Of a DNA stretch of 64,000 nt, positions 44,804 through 56,683 are shown one piece after another. The notes below the pieces were generated by a model that saw only the letters and a list, made by a program, of their open reading frames with translations, did no database searches and had not been told where the DNA came from. Origin of the DNA: Symmetrospora coprosmae. Its lineage: Eukaryota; Basidiomycota; Cystobasidiomycetes; Symmetrosporaceae. The stretch is taken from assembly GCA_008802785.1 (NCBI GenBank), contig VUYT01000038.1, positions 1 through 64,000 on the forward strand, given 5' to 3'. A program made the translations under genes and the position numbers. How positions within the stretch are numbered: position 1 is the stretch's first letter; each line of letters begins with the position of its first letter.

Positions 44804-47800
44804 TCACTCCTCGTCCTCTGAATCTGTTATGTACTCCTTCGTGCGGAAAGCGCCCTTCTGACTCCTTGCTGGCTTCCTGGACTTCGGAAGTGCGGATGTT
44901 TCCGAAGCAGCAACGGTTTGCTCTCTCCCAGGCGACGTAGGCGCAGGCGACATGCTCGCAAGCGGCCTCTGGACACCTGAGTGATCGCCTTCTTGCGCTC
45001 CGACACCTAGGACGTCCTCATCGTCCTCGTCCTCCTCCTCGTCAGAGACATCTTCGAGAAAGTTAATGCCGGTACTTCGCCCCAGATTGGCGTATTCCTC
45101 CGCATCCTCCATGTCCTCCGTATCTTCGCCCGCTTCCTCGGCAAGCTCATCAACGGTGGCAGCAATGTCACCAGCGAGCGCGCCGCCAGCATCCCCTTCG
45201 AAGCGGGCCCAAAGCTTGTCCTCATAGACAATGTCGTCAATCTTGTCTGCCTGTTCGACTTTAGCCTCTTCAAGGAGCTCAACGTCGTTCTCATACTGCT
45301 CTTGATCATCATCGATGTCCTGTTCCAGGGGAAGCAATGCCGAATCAAAAGGGTCGAGGACGACATCGTCATCTAGCAGGCGTTCGGCTTCTGCGAGACT
45401 GGCACCCAAGCCGCGGCCAACGAAGATCTCGCTACGGCGAGGTTGGGCATGCCCCCTCTTATCTCCCTTCGGAACGATGAGGAGCACGTTCTCCGGGACC
45501 AAGTCATGTGCGATGCGGAGGGATTCGCGTATACCAGCAAGGAAGACATGCCGGCCTTTCAGCGGCTTCTGTCGATCGTGCTCGATTATGGCGATAGCAT
45601 CGGTCATGTAGCGCTTGATTGCTTTGGCCTTGAGAGTGATAGGAAGATACGGCTTAGCGGTCTCAAGGATGCGCAAAGGCCCGGCGACATTGCATCGCCA
45701 ACTCACGCTGATTTGATCTCCCCCGCAGTTGCGCACATCAAGAAGGCCGAGTGTCATGGAGATGACAGTCTTGATGTACTCTCGGAGAAGAGAGGTAAGC
45801 TCCCGGATCACAGCTCGGTCGATGCTGGCCGTATCTTCACTGCCGTGGCGGTAGAGACTGAGGGTGCACCAGGTCGGAAATGAGCAACTGACATCCATTT
45901 TCGACGAGTTACAGGGAACTCACTCCATGAAAGCAGCGAGTGTCTTGAGGTTGAAGAGTTGCCCAGCCTCCCCCAGATGTTCGGCACCAATACCGACAGC
46001 TTTCAGCTGCTTCTTTGCCTGGATTACCTCTTCTTCGACGCCGGCCCTCGCTAAAGCCATCTGGTCGATAGGACAGCGCGAGCTCCCGGCGTGCTGGATC
46101 GCGATATTTTGCCAGCCAGCAGCCTTCTTGATCTGCAGCTGCTCGCTGACCAGCTTTCCTCGCCGCCGCACCAGGCCGTACAGCTCACGTTGGTGCTGGA
46201 GCTCGACAAGGTACGCTTCGGATCCATACATTTCCTCCACTTCTTGCCGGGTTGGCGTCGGCTTCTTCTGATCGGCTGAACGTCCCGCGTGCTGTTGCGC
46301 GTGGACTAGGTAAATGGCCTCCATCTGCAGTGCCGGTACTTCTTCCTTGCCAAGTTCGCGCAGGTAGGTGAAGACGGCATGCCTACACCGGTACCGGCTG
46401 TCTTGATCAGCTTTGGAAGAGCGCTCCCATGTCTCGTCGAGGTCGGATATCGATTGAGGGACTCGCATGGTGGACAGCTGTACCCAATTGAGCGTATGAC
46501 AAAACTCGTCCTGGATCACTTGCATCTGGCTTCGCGAGTCGTTGGTGCGATACAGAGGTAGTAGCGCGGCTTTGATACTGAATAGCGGGTCAGATTCGAC
46601 CATCAGCAGCTTTCAGCCATTCGGGGTCCATGCAGATGGCTCACCCGTCGCAGCCGGCTGGCAGCGCATCAGGATGGAAGGCTTCGGTCCACTGGCAATC
46701 CCGTTCCAGTCTCCTACATTCGCCGCAGATTGGCCATGTGCCATCGCATTCTCCACTTGCACAGCTTTCGCAACCGATGTGATCGTCTGCCGTCACTAGC
46801 CTCTGTGCGGCATCTCGATAATGCAGCGGTGTCCTGCGGGCTTGCGTGACAAATTCCTCCCACACCACACAATCTGCCGCCAGGCTTTCCTCGCGTGCAA
46901 GCCATTGCGCACTCATCTCTCGGGCAGCGGGCATGTCCTGTGGCTGTGCGAAGTCGCCATCCGACAGCAGAGCCGTCTGCTCCTCGAGAAAGTCGAGATA
47001 TGCGGCAACCTCGGTGGCACTCTTGGTCTTCACAGCGTCGGCGATTGCGTCTGGCCGGAAGCGGGAAAAGCGTGGCAGAGCCTGGAAAAGGCGTTCTTTC
47101 TCTTCCGATGTCCAGTAGAGTAAGCTCGGAGGCACGCTGGAAGGCGGAAGATCATCACCATCTATGCCTTCTTCTTCTTCTTCCTCCTCCTCCACTCTGA
47201 TAGTCTGGTCTGCTTCGCCATCCTCCATCCCTTGCTGCTCGAGCTCGTTGTACCCTGACGTACGGGCCACAGCCTCAAACGAGACATCCGCTTCACAAGC
47301 GCCAGTTGCCTTGACGGCTTCATTGAGCATGAGCAAATACGGCTGAATGTGCGAGCGATTCTCTAGCTGGCAGGTGCCTCGGTGCTGTCGGTAGTGTCGA
47401 TTGAGACGCTCTTGTGGCTCATTGCAGTAGTCGCACCTCAGATGGGCGGTTTTGCTTTCGAGCGGTAATGGCGCATCGTCTGGCTGGACAGGTAGCTTCA
47501 CCAAAGGCTTGAGGAGATCCGCCAGGTGGCATTCAACAATGGCTCTTTCCGCCAGATCTCGGGGCGCCAGACGTGGGCGCACATTGCCTACGAATACGCG
47601 GACCGTATCAGCTATATCCCTGTGAGGACTGCGGTGGATATACGCAGTCTCACCCTGCACTAGATCATCGGCGACATCGGCTTCGTCGGATAGGTCCTGA
47701 AGTTCTCGCGCGGTAGCGAAAACGGGTGTCGGGCCGTACAAGAGGGCCAACAACCGGAGTAGCTGCGGGGCAGACGAGTGAGCTTCTGTTGTCTGTTACT

Positions 47801-49223
47801 TATGGAACGAGTTTACGAGTCTTACTGGACGGATGGCGAAACAGCCGTCCCTTCGTCGCCGCAAGAGTGTCAGGGGACCACACTGAAAGCAGTAGTACAC
47901 CTCATTGTTGTAGCGCGGCTCTCTCCGCTCGTACACCTGGTCAGTGTCGAGGATAAATGGCAGTGCTGTCTGAGCGGTGCCCTGTCCGCTCTGGAGCGAC
48001 GTGCTGGGGTCGATGTCGTCGAAGGCACCGTTTTCGCCTCCTTGGTCATCGGGCTCGCCCATCTGAAGCGCATTCTGGAGTGCTGAGGACATCCATGCCG
48101 ATGTGCTCGGAGAGCCGAAGCCATGTTCAAGGTGTGTCGAGACGGATCGACCCCTGATACTCGAAGTGGACGGGCCGGGTGTCGAGAAAGGCGACATGGG
48201 CGTGAGTGAGCCTGCAGAGCGGCTGGCTGCAGGTCTCTTCAGTTTTGGATCGATAGTTGGATCGCAGGAGTACGACATCGGTCGACTCCGCGAGTTCACA
48301 GTTCGAGCCTCTGACCCGAGAGCTTCGTGCGGTGTGAAGCAGTAGTATGACCGCAAGGTCTCGCGGAGCCGTTTCTGTAGGCGACAGCGTCTTAGCGTGG
48401 GCATCGCTGCTTCCTGTAGCATCTCTCGTGCAAGCACCTCCCACTTCTGATTCCGGCCGCGGATGAGGTGACTGTGGCATACACAATGAGCTCGTGGTTC
48501 TTGCTGCATGGCGAAGTCAACTACTCACGGGTAGCGCTTTGCTATCAATCCAGCGATCTTGTCGTCGCTGATGATTGCTCCAGGATAGCTTGAGTCCAAC
48601 AGAATGGTTCTTGCAAGTTCCGGCCATGAATGCGGTATCCGACCCGTCTTCGTCAGATCTTTACTGAGGTCCTTTAACGAAGTGTGTGGGTACTCGTACG
48701 CGGCCTCGTCCTGTGTGCGTATGGGACTGCTTCGAATGGCGGTCGGACTGCTCGGCAGATCGAGAGGCATGGTGAGGTCGAGCGTCTGCATCTGGCTTCC
48801 GTCCGGTGGCCGTTGGAAGCCGAAGTCAAATGCTGAGGGCAGCAAGCCGCCAGCCGGGTAGATGGGCGCCGGCATAGGCGGCAGCGTCAGTGGGGACTGT
48901 GCCCCTCGTCGGGACTGTCTTTGTGACCCAAGCCGCTTCGCGACATCGGGAGAAGCCGACGCTCTCTGAGATCGTGTCAACAGTCTGGCAGGGCTTTCGG
49001 CGACCTTGACGCGCTTCTTTGGTCGTACTGTTCGAGCGTTTCAGGCAATATAACATGTCAAACGAGTGAAGCGGTCAGCACAAGCGTCTATGCAAGGTGC
49101 TTAGCGTCGTCACCAAAACTTGCACAGCTCCTCTTCGAGGAAGGCGTCGTCGCCCGACTCGTCGGATTCATCAGGCTCGTGCTGCGCGCGCTTTTCCGCC
49201 TCGTTGTGAGGGCCATCGGACAT
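44804..49223 (-). CDS. Rrn5-like Pol I upstream activation factor subunit with SANT and Zn2Cys6-like finger
   Basis: Large gene, about 1200 codons over six or more exons. The start at 49223 gives an acidic head (MSDGPHNEAEKRAQHEPDES), then a basic NLS-like PKKRVKV after the first intron. A further Ser/Pro-rich N-terminal part ends RREPRYNNE, spliced in phase to LLRLLALLYGPTPVF. Next come a C-x2-C...H-x(n)-H cluster (LRCDYCNEPQERLNRHYRQH), a poly-Glu run, a SANT domain (LYWTSEEKERLFQALPRFSR, then TEVAAYLDFLEEQ), and a six-Cys motif close to Zn2Cys6 (CESCASGEC, then CDGTWPICGECRRLERDCQW). The rest is helical, with IRELTSLLREYIKTVISMTL near the end, followed by an acidic tail (SDEEEDEDDEDV). SANT plus the C-terminal helical block fits fungal Rrn5 of UAF. 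The N-terminal exons could belong to a separate gene; the first exon join does not fit one phase perfectly. Confidence 0.6.
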
Positions 49224-49414
49224 TGCGATGCTGTGAACGCGCATGCGCTGTTGCGTGTGGGAGGAAGGAGGGAAGAGTTAGGAACCAGAGGCCAGATGTG
49301 GGCACGCGCACGGAGCTCAGCCGAAAGGCGCTTCTTCCATCTCACGCCAACTCAGCCGTCGCACGGACGCCCTGAATGTGAATAGCTATACCCGGGCAAG
49401 ACGTGCATTCCACC

Positions 49415-50719
49415 ATGTACAATATCGACAAACTCTACTGCATTCGCATCATCAAGCTACCGCCAGCGACCATCCGTCTTGGAACAGCCTTCGAGATCGC
49501 CCTGTCCATCACCGACGATGTCGGCACCGCACTTCCTGGCTACGGTCAGATCCCTCGTGCGTCGCATTTGGAACATTGTGCACTGTCGTGGCCAGATGCA
49601 GGCTGAGGCGAGGCAGCGCAGTCAGGCTGGGATGCCTGAGCGGAAGCGACAGACCGCAAGACCAGACAGATACATACTTGACGGTCACTGTACCGTCGAC
49701 AGGGAATAGCACATGCATTATCGACTCGGGACAAGGCGTCTTCCATAAGCTCAAGGTCGTAGTGAACGATAGGCCAGGCTCGCAAGCTGCAGTGCCTCCA
49801 AGCTTCCGACTGTGCATAGCTATCGACTCAGAAGGGGCTGCTGCGTACCCGGCGAAAGAGGTCGCACGTCCAGAGGAGCGCGACCTGCTTGCGTTCACCC
49901 GAGAGGAAGCCTGCATCTCCCTGGAGTCGTACGAACAGCATGTCCTCCTGCTAAAGGCGACCACCGGCCCGATCTGTATTCTTTCTGGACGCGCCGGTGC
50001 TCTTGCAGTTACGAAAGGTCAGCCATTGTGATCATCAGTAGACGCCGCCACGCGCCGCTGATCTTGGAGATGGGTAATCTCGCACAGTCTCGACAACGGA
50101 GGTCTTTCTGGCCAATGCGATCCGTCTAATCGAACAGCCCTCCCTACACGCCATAGGCGACCACGTCTGGCACTCTTCTTTGGTCATGGCTTCCTACCTG
50201 CTTTCTAGCCGAGACATCAAATCGTCCGCGCTTATCTTGGAGCTGGGCGCTGGGTGCGGACTTGTCTCCCTCGCAGCGGCAGCCTGCGGCGCATTCCCAG
50301 ACTGCAACATCATCGCTTCGGATTTGCCTGAAATAGTCGAATCAACATTATCAGCCTCCTTAGCGGCGAATGCGAGCCTGGCAGCTGGCATTTCGGCCCA
50401 GCCCCTAGCCTGGGGCGAGGATCTCACGCCGACGCTGCGACAGGCTGTGAATCAGCACCAAGACCGCCTCACGGTATACGCGTCCGATGTGCTTTACAAC
50501 TCAGACTCCCACGAAGTTTTCCTGCAGACCCTTTTGGCTCTGTGTGCTGCTGCAAAACGAGACATGGAGGTCTGGATTGCTTATCGCCACCGGATAGCAG
50601 GAGACGATGGTTTCTGGGAAATGGCCAGGTCAGCGATGATGCCATTCGAGCGAGTGCACCAGATAGCCGATATACAACTGTGGCGGCATCGTTCTTCAGG
50701 TGAGACGCTCGACATTTAG
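49415..50719 (+). CDS. METTL21-like protein lysine methyltransferase
   Basis: Rossmann-fold methyltransferase of the family 16 (METTL21/EEF-KMT) kind. Three exons. The first (MYNIDKLYCIRIIKLPPATI, FEIALSITDDVGTALPGY) and second (DTYLTVTVPSTGNSTCII, LESYEQHVLLLKATTGPICI) form a beta-rich N-terminal part; the third has the catalytic domain: DHVWHSSLVMASYLL, the SAM loop ILELGAGCGLVSLAAA, IIASDLPEIV, the post-I region, and YASDVLYNSDSHEVFLQTL, where family members have D-x-x-Y. The target protein is unknown. The start shares a 191-base bidirectional promoter with the Rrn5-like gene, and the stop (50719) lies 114 bases from the convergent VPS36. Both joins (49549/49669 and 50018/50089 approximately) are in phase. 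The N-terminal domain of about 170 residues is longer than in METTL21. Confidence 0.82.
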
Positions 50720-50833
50720 GAGATTCCGTTTCGAGCCAGGTCTCTGCTGTTACAACGACATCGATAATCCGTGTAACGCATACAACGATGCAACAGCGAA
50801 TTGTAGTATATCTACCTGCACAGGCGCCTGATC

Positions 50834-52967
50834 TCAATTCACGTCGGCCCAGCTTTCCTCGAGCTGCTCAAACTGATTTAGCATCCATCGAGTGCCCTGC
50901 CTGGTGTCCCCTTCATCCCTGACCAGGGCAGGCATGGTACCCTCCTGCGGAGCGCCTTCAAGTGATTCCACCATCTGCTGTGCCAGGAGCACCGAGATGC
51001 CCTCTATCTGTGCTATCTCCAGATTGCTGAGCGCCGGCACCTCAGCAGCCTGGCTTGGCAAGTCCACTCCGTCCGTTTGTTGCTGCATCTTCGGGTTGAG
51101 AGCTGACACAAGCCGGCACAGGAAGGCTGCCTCGCTGAAATACGGCGTATGCAAAACGGTGAGGCCAGATGCGAAAGTGCGAAGTCGAAGCTCCGGACGT
51201 GTAACGGAGGGGAGATACTCGCAAGCGGACTTGAGATCTTTGGGCGCAACGAGGGCTGCCTCATTGGACATCGGAGGCGGGTTTTGTCAGTCCTCGATGC
51301 AATGCTACTCAGAAGCATTGTGAGAGAGAGCCAGCACTCGCCACTCACCGACGCCTCTGGCACGGTTCCACAGACACCAAATCTCATCTAGACCGATAAT
51401 GCCTTTGCGCCCTTTTGCGTCCACCATGAGCGGCTCGGTGCTGGGCCGCTGCGCGCTACCCGTTGGACGGCCGAGGAGGACGCTTCCGAGCTCTTTGGCC
51501 AGCGAGAGATGGTAGTCCTTCTCATCCTGTGCCATCTCTAGCGTGAAGGCGGGCGTGGCAAGTCCGAGCGAGATGAGCGACTTGCGCACGGTCGTCTCCT
51601 CGCTGCTGTCCATCTTTCCGCCAATCGCGCCGCTGGCAGATTCGGTCGTGCTATCTGCCATCTTTGCGCTGAGTGATTGCGCGAGGTTGACCATCTCCCG
51701 GGCGCGCGCCATGAGCGCTTCGAGGTCCGACAGGGCTTCTTGCATGTCTTCGTCGCGATCCCGTGCATCCAGATCAATAGTCCGGAGGATACCGTCTGCG
51801 AGATGTCTCGCCTCATCAGCAATTCCCTGTACCAGGTGGAACCGTGCGTGCGAAAAGGGCGGAAAAGACTCACTGATGCCAAAGGTTGTCATTCGATGAC
51901 CTGACGCGGTATCTATCTCGCCCCCGCTCGCTGCCGAAATGCCACCGGAGCCCGAAGGACCGGCAGTCGTCGCAATCACCGCTGGCCTCCTGCTTGACCT
52001 CCGGTCCGCTTCGCTTTCCCAGGCTTTTGCCTTGAGAGCCGTCTTGAGGGCGGCATAAAAGGCCTTGTCTCCGCCTCTCCGGAAGCTCAGCCGCACAGAG
52101 GGCGGAGTGCCTGCGCCTGTGGAGAGTGGTTGCGGTGTGGCTGGTCGCGGCCCAGAGGCTGAAACTGCCACCGGCGTAGAGGGTCGCGAAGAGGCCCCGG
52201 ATGTGCCAGGTGTCAGAGGCGACTCGCAGACCTCGCATCTGACCATTGAGGGATGGTTGAGGAAGGTACAGGCTGGGCAGGAGACGAGTCCACCTTCCAT
52301 GGCGGGACTTGCAGGTGGAGCGGGTGCGGGTGCGGCGGACAGTGTCGGTGTGCCAGGGCGGGAGGAGCGCTTCGACGGCGCGTCGAGACTCCTGACGACG
52401 CCGCAGAGGGTGCACTTGCCGGAGCCGGTGCTGAGATTCCTGAAACCACAGACATGGCAGTTCCATGTCTCCGCTGCGGTGGCGGGTCCTCCTCGTTCGG
52501 GTGCACCAGCTAATACTGGCGCACCTCCCTCCACGTTGGGGGCATATCTCATTGCTTCCGCACCGCTGCCGCCAACCTCCTGTGATGACTCGGCCGAGGA
52601 GAGGACCAGGGTGATCTTGGGCGAGCTCTTCATGAACCCGACCCATTGCTCGGTCTGCTTGACGAGCGCCAGATCAAGCGAGCGCGAGTTGCGCCGCGGG
52701 TTGGCGGCATCGACGTAGATCAGCCGATGAGATGTGAGGTAGAGCCGGCCGTTGTCGAAGGCGACCGTCTTCTCCTTGCTGTCGGGGATGGCAGGATGAG
52801 TGAGGTCAGGATGACGCCAGGGCGATGCGAAGCAGTCCCTGACCATCTGAGCGAGCTCACCCATCGTACAGGCCGACATCACTGCGGTCATTGAGAATGC
52901 GCTCGTGCTCGTAGAGCTGGGCGTTGATGGTCTGCTCTGTGACCGAGAGCTGGCGGAACCGGTGCAT
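50834..52967 (-). CDS. VPS36: ESCRT-II subunit Vps36 with two NZF fingers
   Basis: Endosomal sorting subunit that binds ubiquitin and phosphoinositide and links ESCRT-I to ESCRT-II. The start at 52967 gives MHRFRQLSVTEQTINAQLYE, DRSDVGLYDG, then an 86-base intron and KEKTVAFDNGRLYLTSHRLI, the GLUE (split PH) domain. Two NZF zinc fingers are inserted in it: WNCHVCGFRNLSTGSGKC and VSCPACTFLNHPSMVRCEVC, each with the T/N-F/R-N core; two NZFs are also found in budding-yeast Vps36. After Ser/Pro-rich linkers come the end of the split PH domain and the EAP45 winged-helix region: KSLISLGLATPAFTLEMAQD, YHLSLAKELGSVL, KGIIGLDEIWCLWNRARG, SACEYLPSVTRPELRLRTFA, SGLTVLHTPYFSEAAFLCRL, GISVLLAQQMVESL. Three or four exons. 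The 52978 start in the other frame is a shadow. Confidence 0.93.
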
Positions 52968-53488
52968 GCATGCAGCATGCGAGTCGGGGGTGGGAAGGAG
53001 CGGCCTCTGGTGGGGCGGACTAGCTACCTATGATGGGCTACAGGAGCGCAGCATGAGAGTTTGGCAGGAGGTGTCGGGATAGCTCTACGTGTGGGTGTGA
53101 ACGCGTGCAGTAAATCAGTCCACGCAGTCAAGAAGGGTGAACGGTAGAGTTGCGCTCGTCCGTCTCGTGCGTGCCTGTATACGGTAGGACGGACGTCGAC
53201 GCCACTGGGCGGGGGCAAGCGGGCGAGCAGCACGGGGCCGACTCTCAGGCTGGCACCGGGCAGGTAATCTAGCTGCACTTTCTCTGCTATGCGTTAGTGC
53301 TGTGGCCATCAGAAAGGTCGAGCTGCCGAGTCGCTCTACGGTACAGTCGTCCTGCCTGGACAGAGAGTGGCAAAAAGGGAAGGGCGGCCGGGTCTGTCCC
53401 TGCTCAGTGGAATCTCGACGTCCTTGCCCACTTGCCTCTACCCAGACCAACACTACTCAGCACAGCGCAGCACAGCACAGCAGCCAGC
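52968..53488. promoter_or_regulatory. Divergent promoter region, VPS36 and RTF2
   Basis: A 520-base gap. Just before the RTF2 start lies CAGCGCAGCACAGCACAGCAG, a short CAGCA repeat, and a CT-rich leader (CTTGCCTCTACCCAGACC). A GCATGCATGCAGCATGC palindromic stretch abuts the VPS36 start. No defined factor sites. Confidence 0.45.
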
Positions 53489-54684
53489 ATGGGAGGTGAT
53501 GGGTGCGTGCTGCCCCTCTCCTCCTCCTCGTTACAGGCATGAACTGAACTGACACGGCAACGTCTTGTCCACATCCTCGCAGAGGCTCATTCACCCACCG
53601 GACAGAGGTCGTCCGGACAAAGGCAAAGAGCAAGGTTGGAGACAGGAGGAACAGACTCCTAGCAGCCTGGTTTACCTGTGCGCTGTCAAAGGTGAGAAGG
53701 GGCTGCTGGCGCTGTACCTGCAAGCCTTGCTGAGAGCCCAGGCTGACTTTCTCAAACGACCGCTTTATTGGCCACCCTTATCATCCATCCCTGCAGGACG
53801 CACTGGAGGAGCCGCTCGTCGCTGATGCTCTGGGAAAGCTGTACAACAAATCCGCCGTACTCGAGTTCCTCCTGGCTCCACCCGTCTCAGCGGACGTGCC
53901 CATCTCGTCCCGGCCATTCGGCGAGGACGGCCTGCTCGCAGCAGGGCACCTCCGCTCGCTCAAGGATGTGCAGGACCTCAAGCTCACCCCTGCAAGCGGC
54001 ACGTCTATCGGCACAGACAGCGCCGGCGCACCCAGTACGGCTGGCTCCGGCGGCCAGGTCGAATACGGCACACCTCGCTGGGAGTGCCCCATCACAATGC
54101 GCGGCATGAACGGCAGCGCCAAGTTCGTCTATGTCAAGGGCTGCGGATGCGTCGTATCAGAGATCGGGCTCAGGGAACTCCTCTCTGCGGCGGGGCCCAG
54201 AGGATCTTCGTCCCCGAAGGGGTCGTCCGGGAAAGAGAACGACGATGCGGCAGAGGGCGGCAGCACGAGCAGGAAGGCTAGCTGTCCCGTCTGCAGCAAG
54301 GCATTACCAGGCGAGAGCGTCCAAACAATCACGCTTAACCCAGAAGGCGAGGAGAAGGAGGCCATGGCAAAAGCGTGGAAGGACAAGGTTGCGTCTGACG
54401 CCCTGCTCAAGGCCGAGAAGAAGGCGAGCAAGAAGAATGGGAGCACCGGCAAGAAGCGCAAGGATCAGCCGCCGCTTGACGACGCCGAAGAGCTGCAATC
54501 AAAGAAGGCCAAAGTCAAGGCGGCGGCGTCGGCGGCGCAACCCAGCATCAACAGGAAGCTGCCCACCCTGCCAGAGACAAAGAAGCCCGTCTCGGCAGCC
54601 GTTGCGAGCCTCTACGTGTCCAAGAAGGACGAGGCGACACGCTTGTCGCCCTTCTTTGCGGGAGGGTACTCGCGCTTCCTGTGA
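53489..54684 (+). CDS. RTF2: Replication termination factor 2 (Rtf2)
   Basis: Nuclear C2HC2/RING-like protein acting at stalled replication forks and, in fission yeast, in intron splicing. Exon 1 is five codons (MGGDG and a split Gly); after an 84-base intron comes GSFTHRTEVVRTKAKSKVGD, RRNRLLAAWFTCALSK, then a third exon DALEEPLVADALGKLYNKSA, VLEFLLAPP, WECPITMRGMNGSAKFVYVK, GCGCVVSEIGLREL and SCPVCSKALPGESVQTITLN. The MGGDGG-S-x-x-x-R-x-E-V-V-R-T-K opening and the two incomplete RING-like Cys sets are diagnostic. The C-terminus is Lys/Ala-rich with KKRKDQPP, a probable NLS, and ends DEATRLSPFFAGGYSRFL. The start is fixed by the conserved first residues. Length is about 335 residues. Confidence 0.95.
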
Positions 54685-55037
54685 AGGGGTGGCAGTGGCA
54701 TCGACACCGTGGGCGCGCCCGCACCTTGCTCGGCCGGGTGCCAATCTATTCTCGTTTCGTGTAGCTATACGAGTCTCGCTATATACATAATGCCCTTCAC
54801 AATGTTGTCGACACCTTTTCTTTTCCGAAATGTTCAGCTCCCAAAGACACCGGGCGCCAAGCGAGATCGTCATCATCGACTGCACACACGTGACCCGCGG
54901 TCGACATCGGCCGCACTCGCACCTGAGACGCTTTCTTCTCTTCTCTTGTCCCGCTATTCCGAGGAGCAGACTGATCCTTCGCCTCAGCTCCTGATTGCGA
55001 CGTCCGAAGAAGGTGAACCCCCGTATCCCTCATTTCC
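54685..55037. other. Intergenic region
   Basis: 3' flank of RTF2 and promoter of the glutamine amidotransferase gene. TATACGAGTCTCGCTATATACATAATG at 54767-54792 is AT-rich and could serve as a 3'-end or TATA-like signal. A CTTTCTTCTCTTCTCTTGTCC leader lies near 54930. Confidence 0.45.
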
Positions 55038-56630
55038 ATGTTCCTAAGCCCTGCAGCAGCCTGCCTGCGGAGCTCTGTCCGTCGACCGCTTGCGACCCTG
55101 CTGATCCGGCCGCAACAGCTCTCTCGCTTCAGCTCGATACCCACGGCAGCTTCATCGAGCTACAGCTACAAGCACCGCGGCCGTCAGGACCAGCACGGGA
55201 CGGACAGCGCCGAGGGAGCCATGTCCCACTCGCCATTGCACAAGAAGGTCAAGATTGCCTTTTTGATCTGCGACCAGCCGCATGAGAAGACGCTGAAGAA
55301 GCACGGCGGGTTTGACGAGTGCGTGGAGCGATGGTCTGACTCTACTGCTCTGTGAGATCACGGTCGATCCTCGTCTGCGGTCGGATCCACCCGCAGTCTG
55401 TTGCACAACACCCTCGAGCCTCTCATCAAGGAGGAGCACGAGCACCTGGATTTGGAAATCAAAGGCTACGATGTCGGTAGGTGCCTAGACCTCGCGGACG
55501 CTCGCTGCGCGGGCAGGTCGCGTAGGTGACGGCACAAGAGCTGAATTCAGACGCGCATCATTTGAAGTCTACAAGCGAGAGTATCCGTCTCGGGAAGAGC
55601 TCGAGAACACGGACGCCGTCATGATCTCAGGGAGCTTTGTCGAGGACGCTAGCGCAGATCTCCCCTGGATCGCCAGGCTGTCCGGCTTTGTGGGTCTTGT
55701 CGCTGCTGTCTGCAGGACGACCGGCTGACCGGTCATATCCGTGGCATGGCAGATGATCTATCTTTACGACGAGTTTCCGTACGTTGAATACGGCAGTCGC
55801 AGCAACAGTCGCAGCCTGTGACACGAGCTGATGGCATCGCGCCTCACAGTCGCATCCGCTTGATCGGCATCTGCTTCGGCCACCAAAGTGAGCCAGATTG
55901 TTTCGCACGGGTCCGTATATGCGCACGACCTGACTGCCGTGGACCTACACAGTCCTCGCAAGAGCGTTTGGCGCCAAGTGCGAGCCCAACGAGCTCGGCT
56001 GGGAGATCGGGTCCACCGAGCTCACCCTGACGGAAGAGGGCAAGAAGATCTTGGGCACCCCAGGCCGGCCAGAAGACAAGCTACGAATCCAGCAAGTCCA
56101 CTCGGACCACGTTACGAGCGTTCCAGACGGCTTCCATCTGCTCGCCTCGAGCGAAAAGTGCAAGATCCAGTCTCTGTGCAAGTACTATACGGATGAAGAC
56201 CTGAAGGAAGGCCTGCCGCCAGCTTTCACGCACGACACCCCATTGCCACCGAAGCCATACTCTCTGGTGCATATCTTGACGACACAGGGTCACCCCGAAT
56301 GGTGAGTTCGACAGATGGATTTGACCAGTCTGCTCAGTACTGATGTCTATTCCCCGACCCTCGTTTTATAGGGGTCACGAGGTCATCAACCCGCTGGTCG
56401 ATGGTAAGTACGTCTGATTTGTCGATCAGATGGTGCCAGCTGACGGCAACACCCGACGAGTAGAATTCCTGGAGGACGGCAAGATCGACAAGAAGCTTGC
56501 GGAAGCCGCGAAAGTGAACGCGCAAAGGCCCGACGACTCGGAGAAGTTTGGACGGGCAGTCATGCGTGTGCTTGGCGTGGCCCGACGCGAGACGCACGAG
56601 ATCGGCGAAAAGCTGGGCAATGCTGTCTGA
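55038..56630 (+). CDS. Class I glutamine amidotransferase-like protein
   Basis: Hydrolase of the GATase1 (GMP synthase-like) family that takes the amide nitrogen from glutamine or a gamma-glutamyl donor. Landmarks: VKIAFLICDQP, KKHGGFDE, SLLHNTLEPLIKEEHE, ENTDAVMISGSFVEDA, the nucleophile-Cys segment IRLIGICFGHQ, NELGWEIGSTELTLTEEG, IQQVHSDHVTSVPDGFHLL, and the His-Glu pair in TTQGHPEW. About eight exons; the end is GVARRETHEIGEKLGNAV at 56630. The catalytic triad is intact. Two in-frame starts are possible: ATG at 55038, giving MFLSPAAACLRSSVRRPLAT, an Arg-rich, acid-free leader typical of mitochondrial import; and ATG at 55221, giving MSHSPLHKKVK. Substrate is unknown; no synthase domain is fused. 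Confidence 0.85.
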
Positions 56631-56683
56631 GAGGAGCTCCGTAGCATCCAAAAGCAAATAGCACCTGCCTGCTCTGTATTGCA

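Noticed and set aside
52895-52978. Alternative VPS36 start in another frame (MLHACTGSASSRSQ)
   Set aside because: The frame from 52967 matches the conserved Vps36 N-terminus and splices correctly to KEKTVAFDNG; the other frame reads through the intron.
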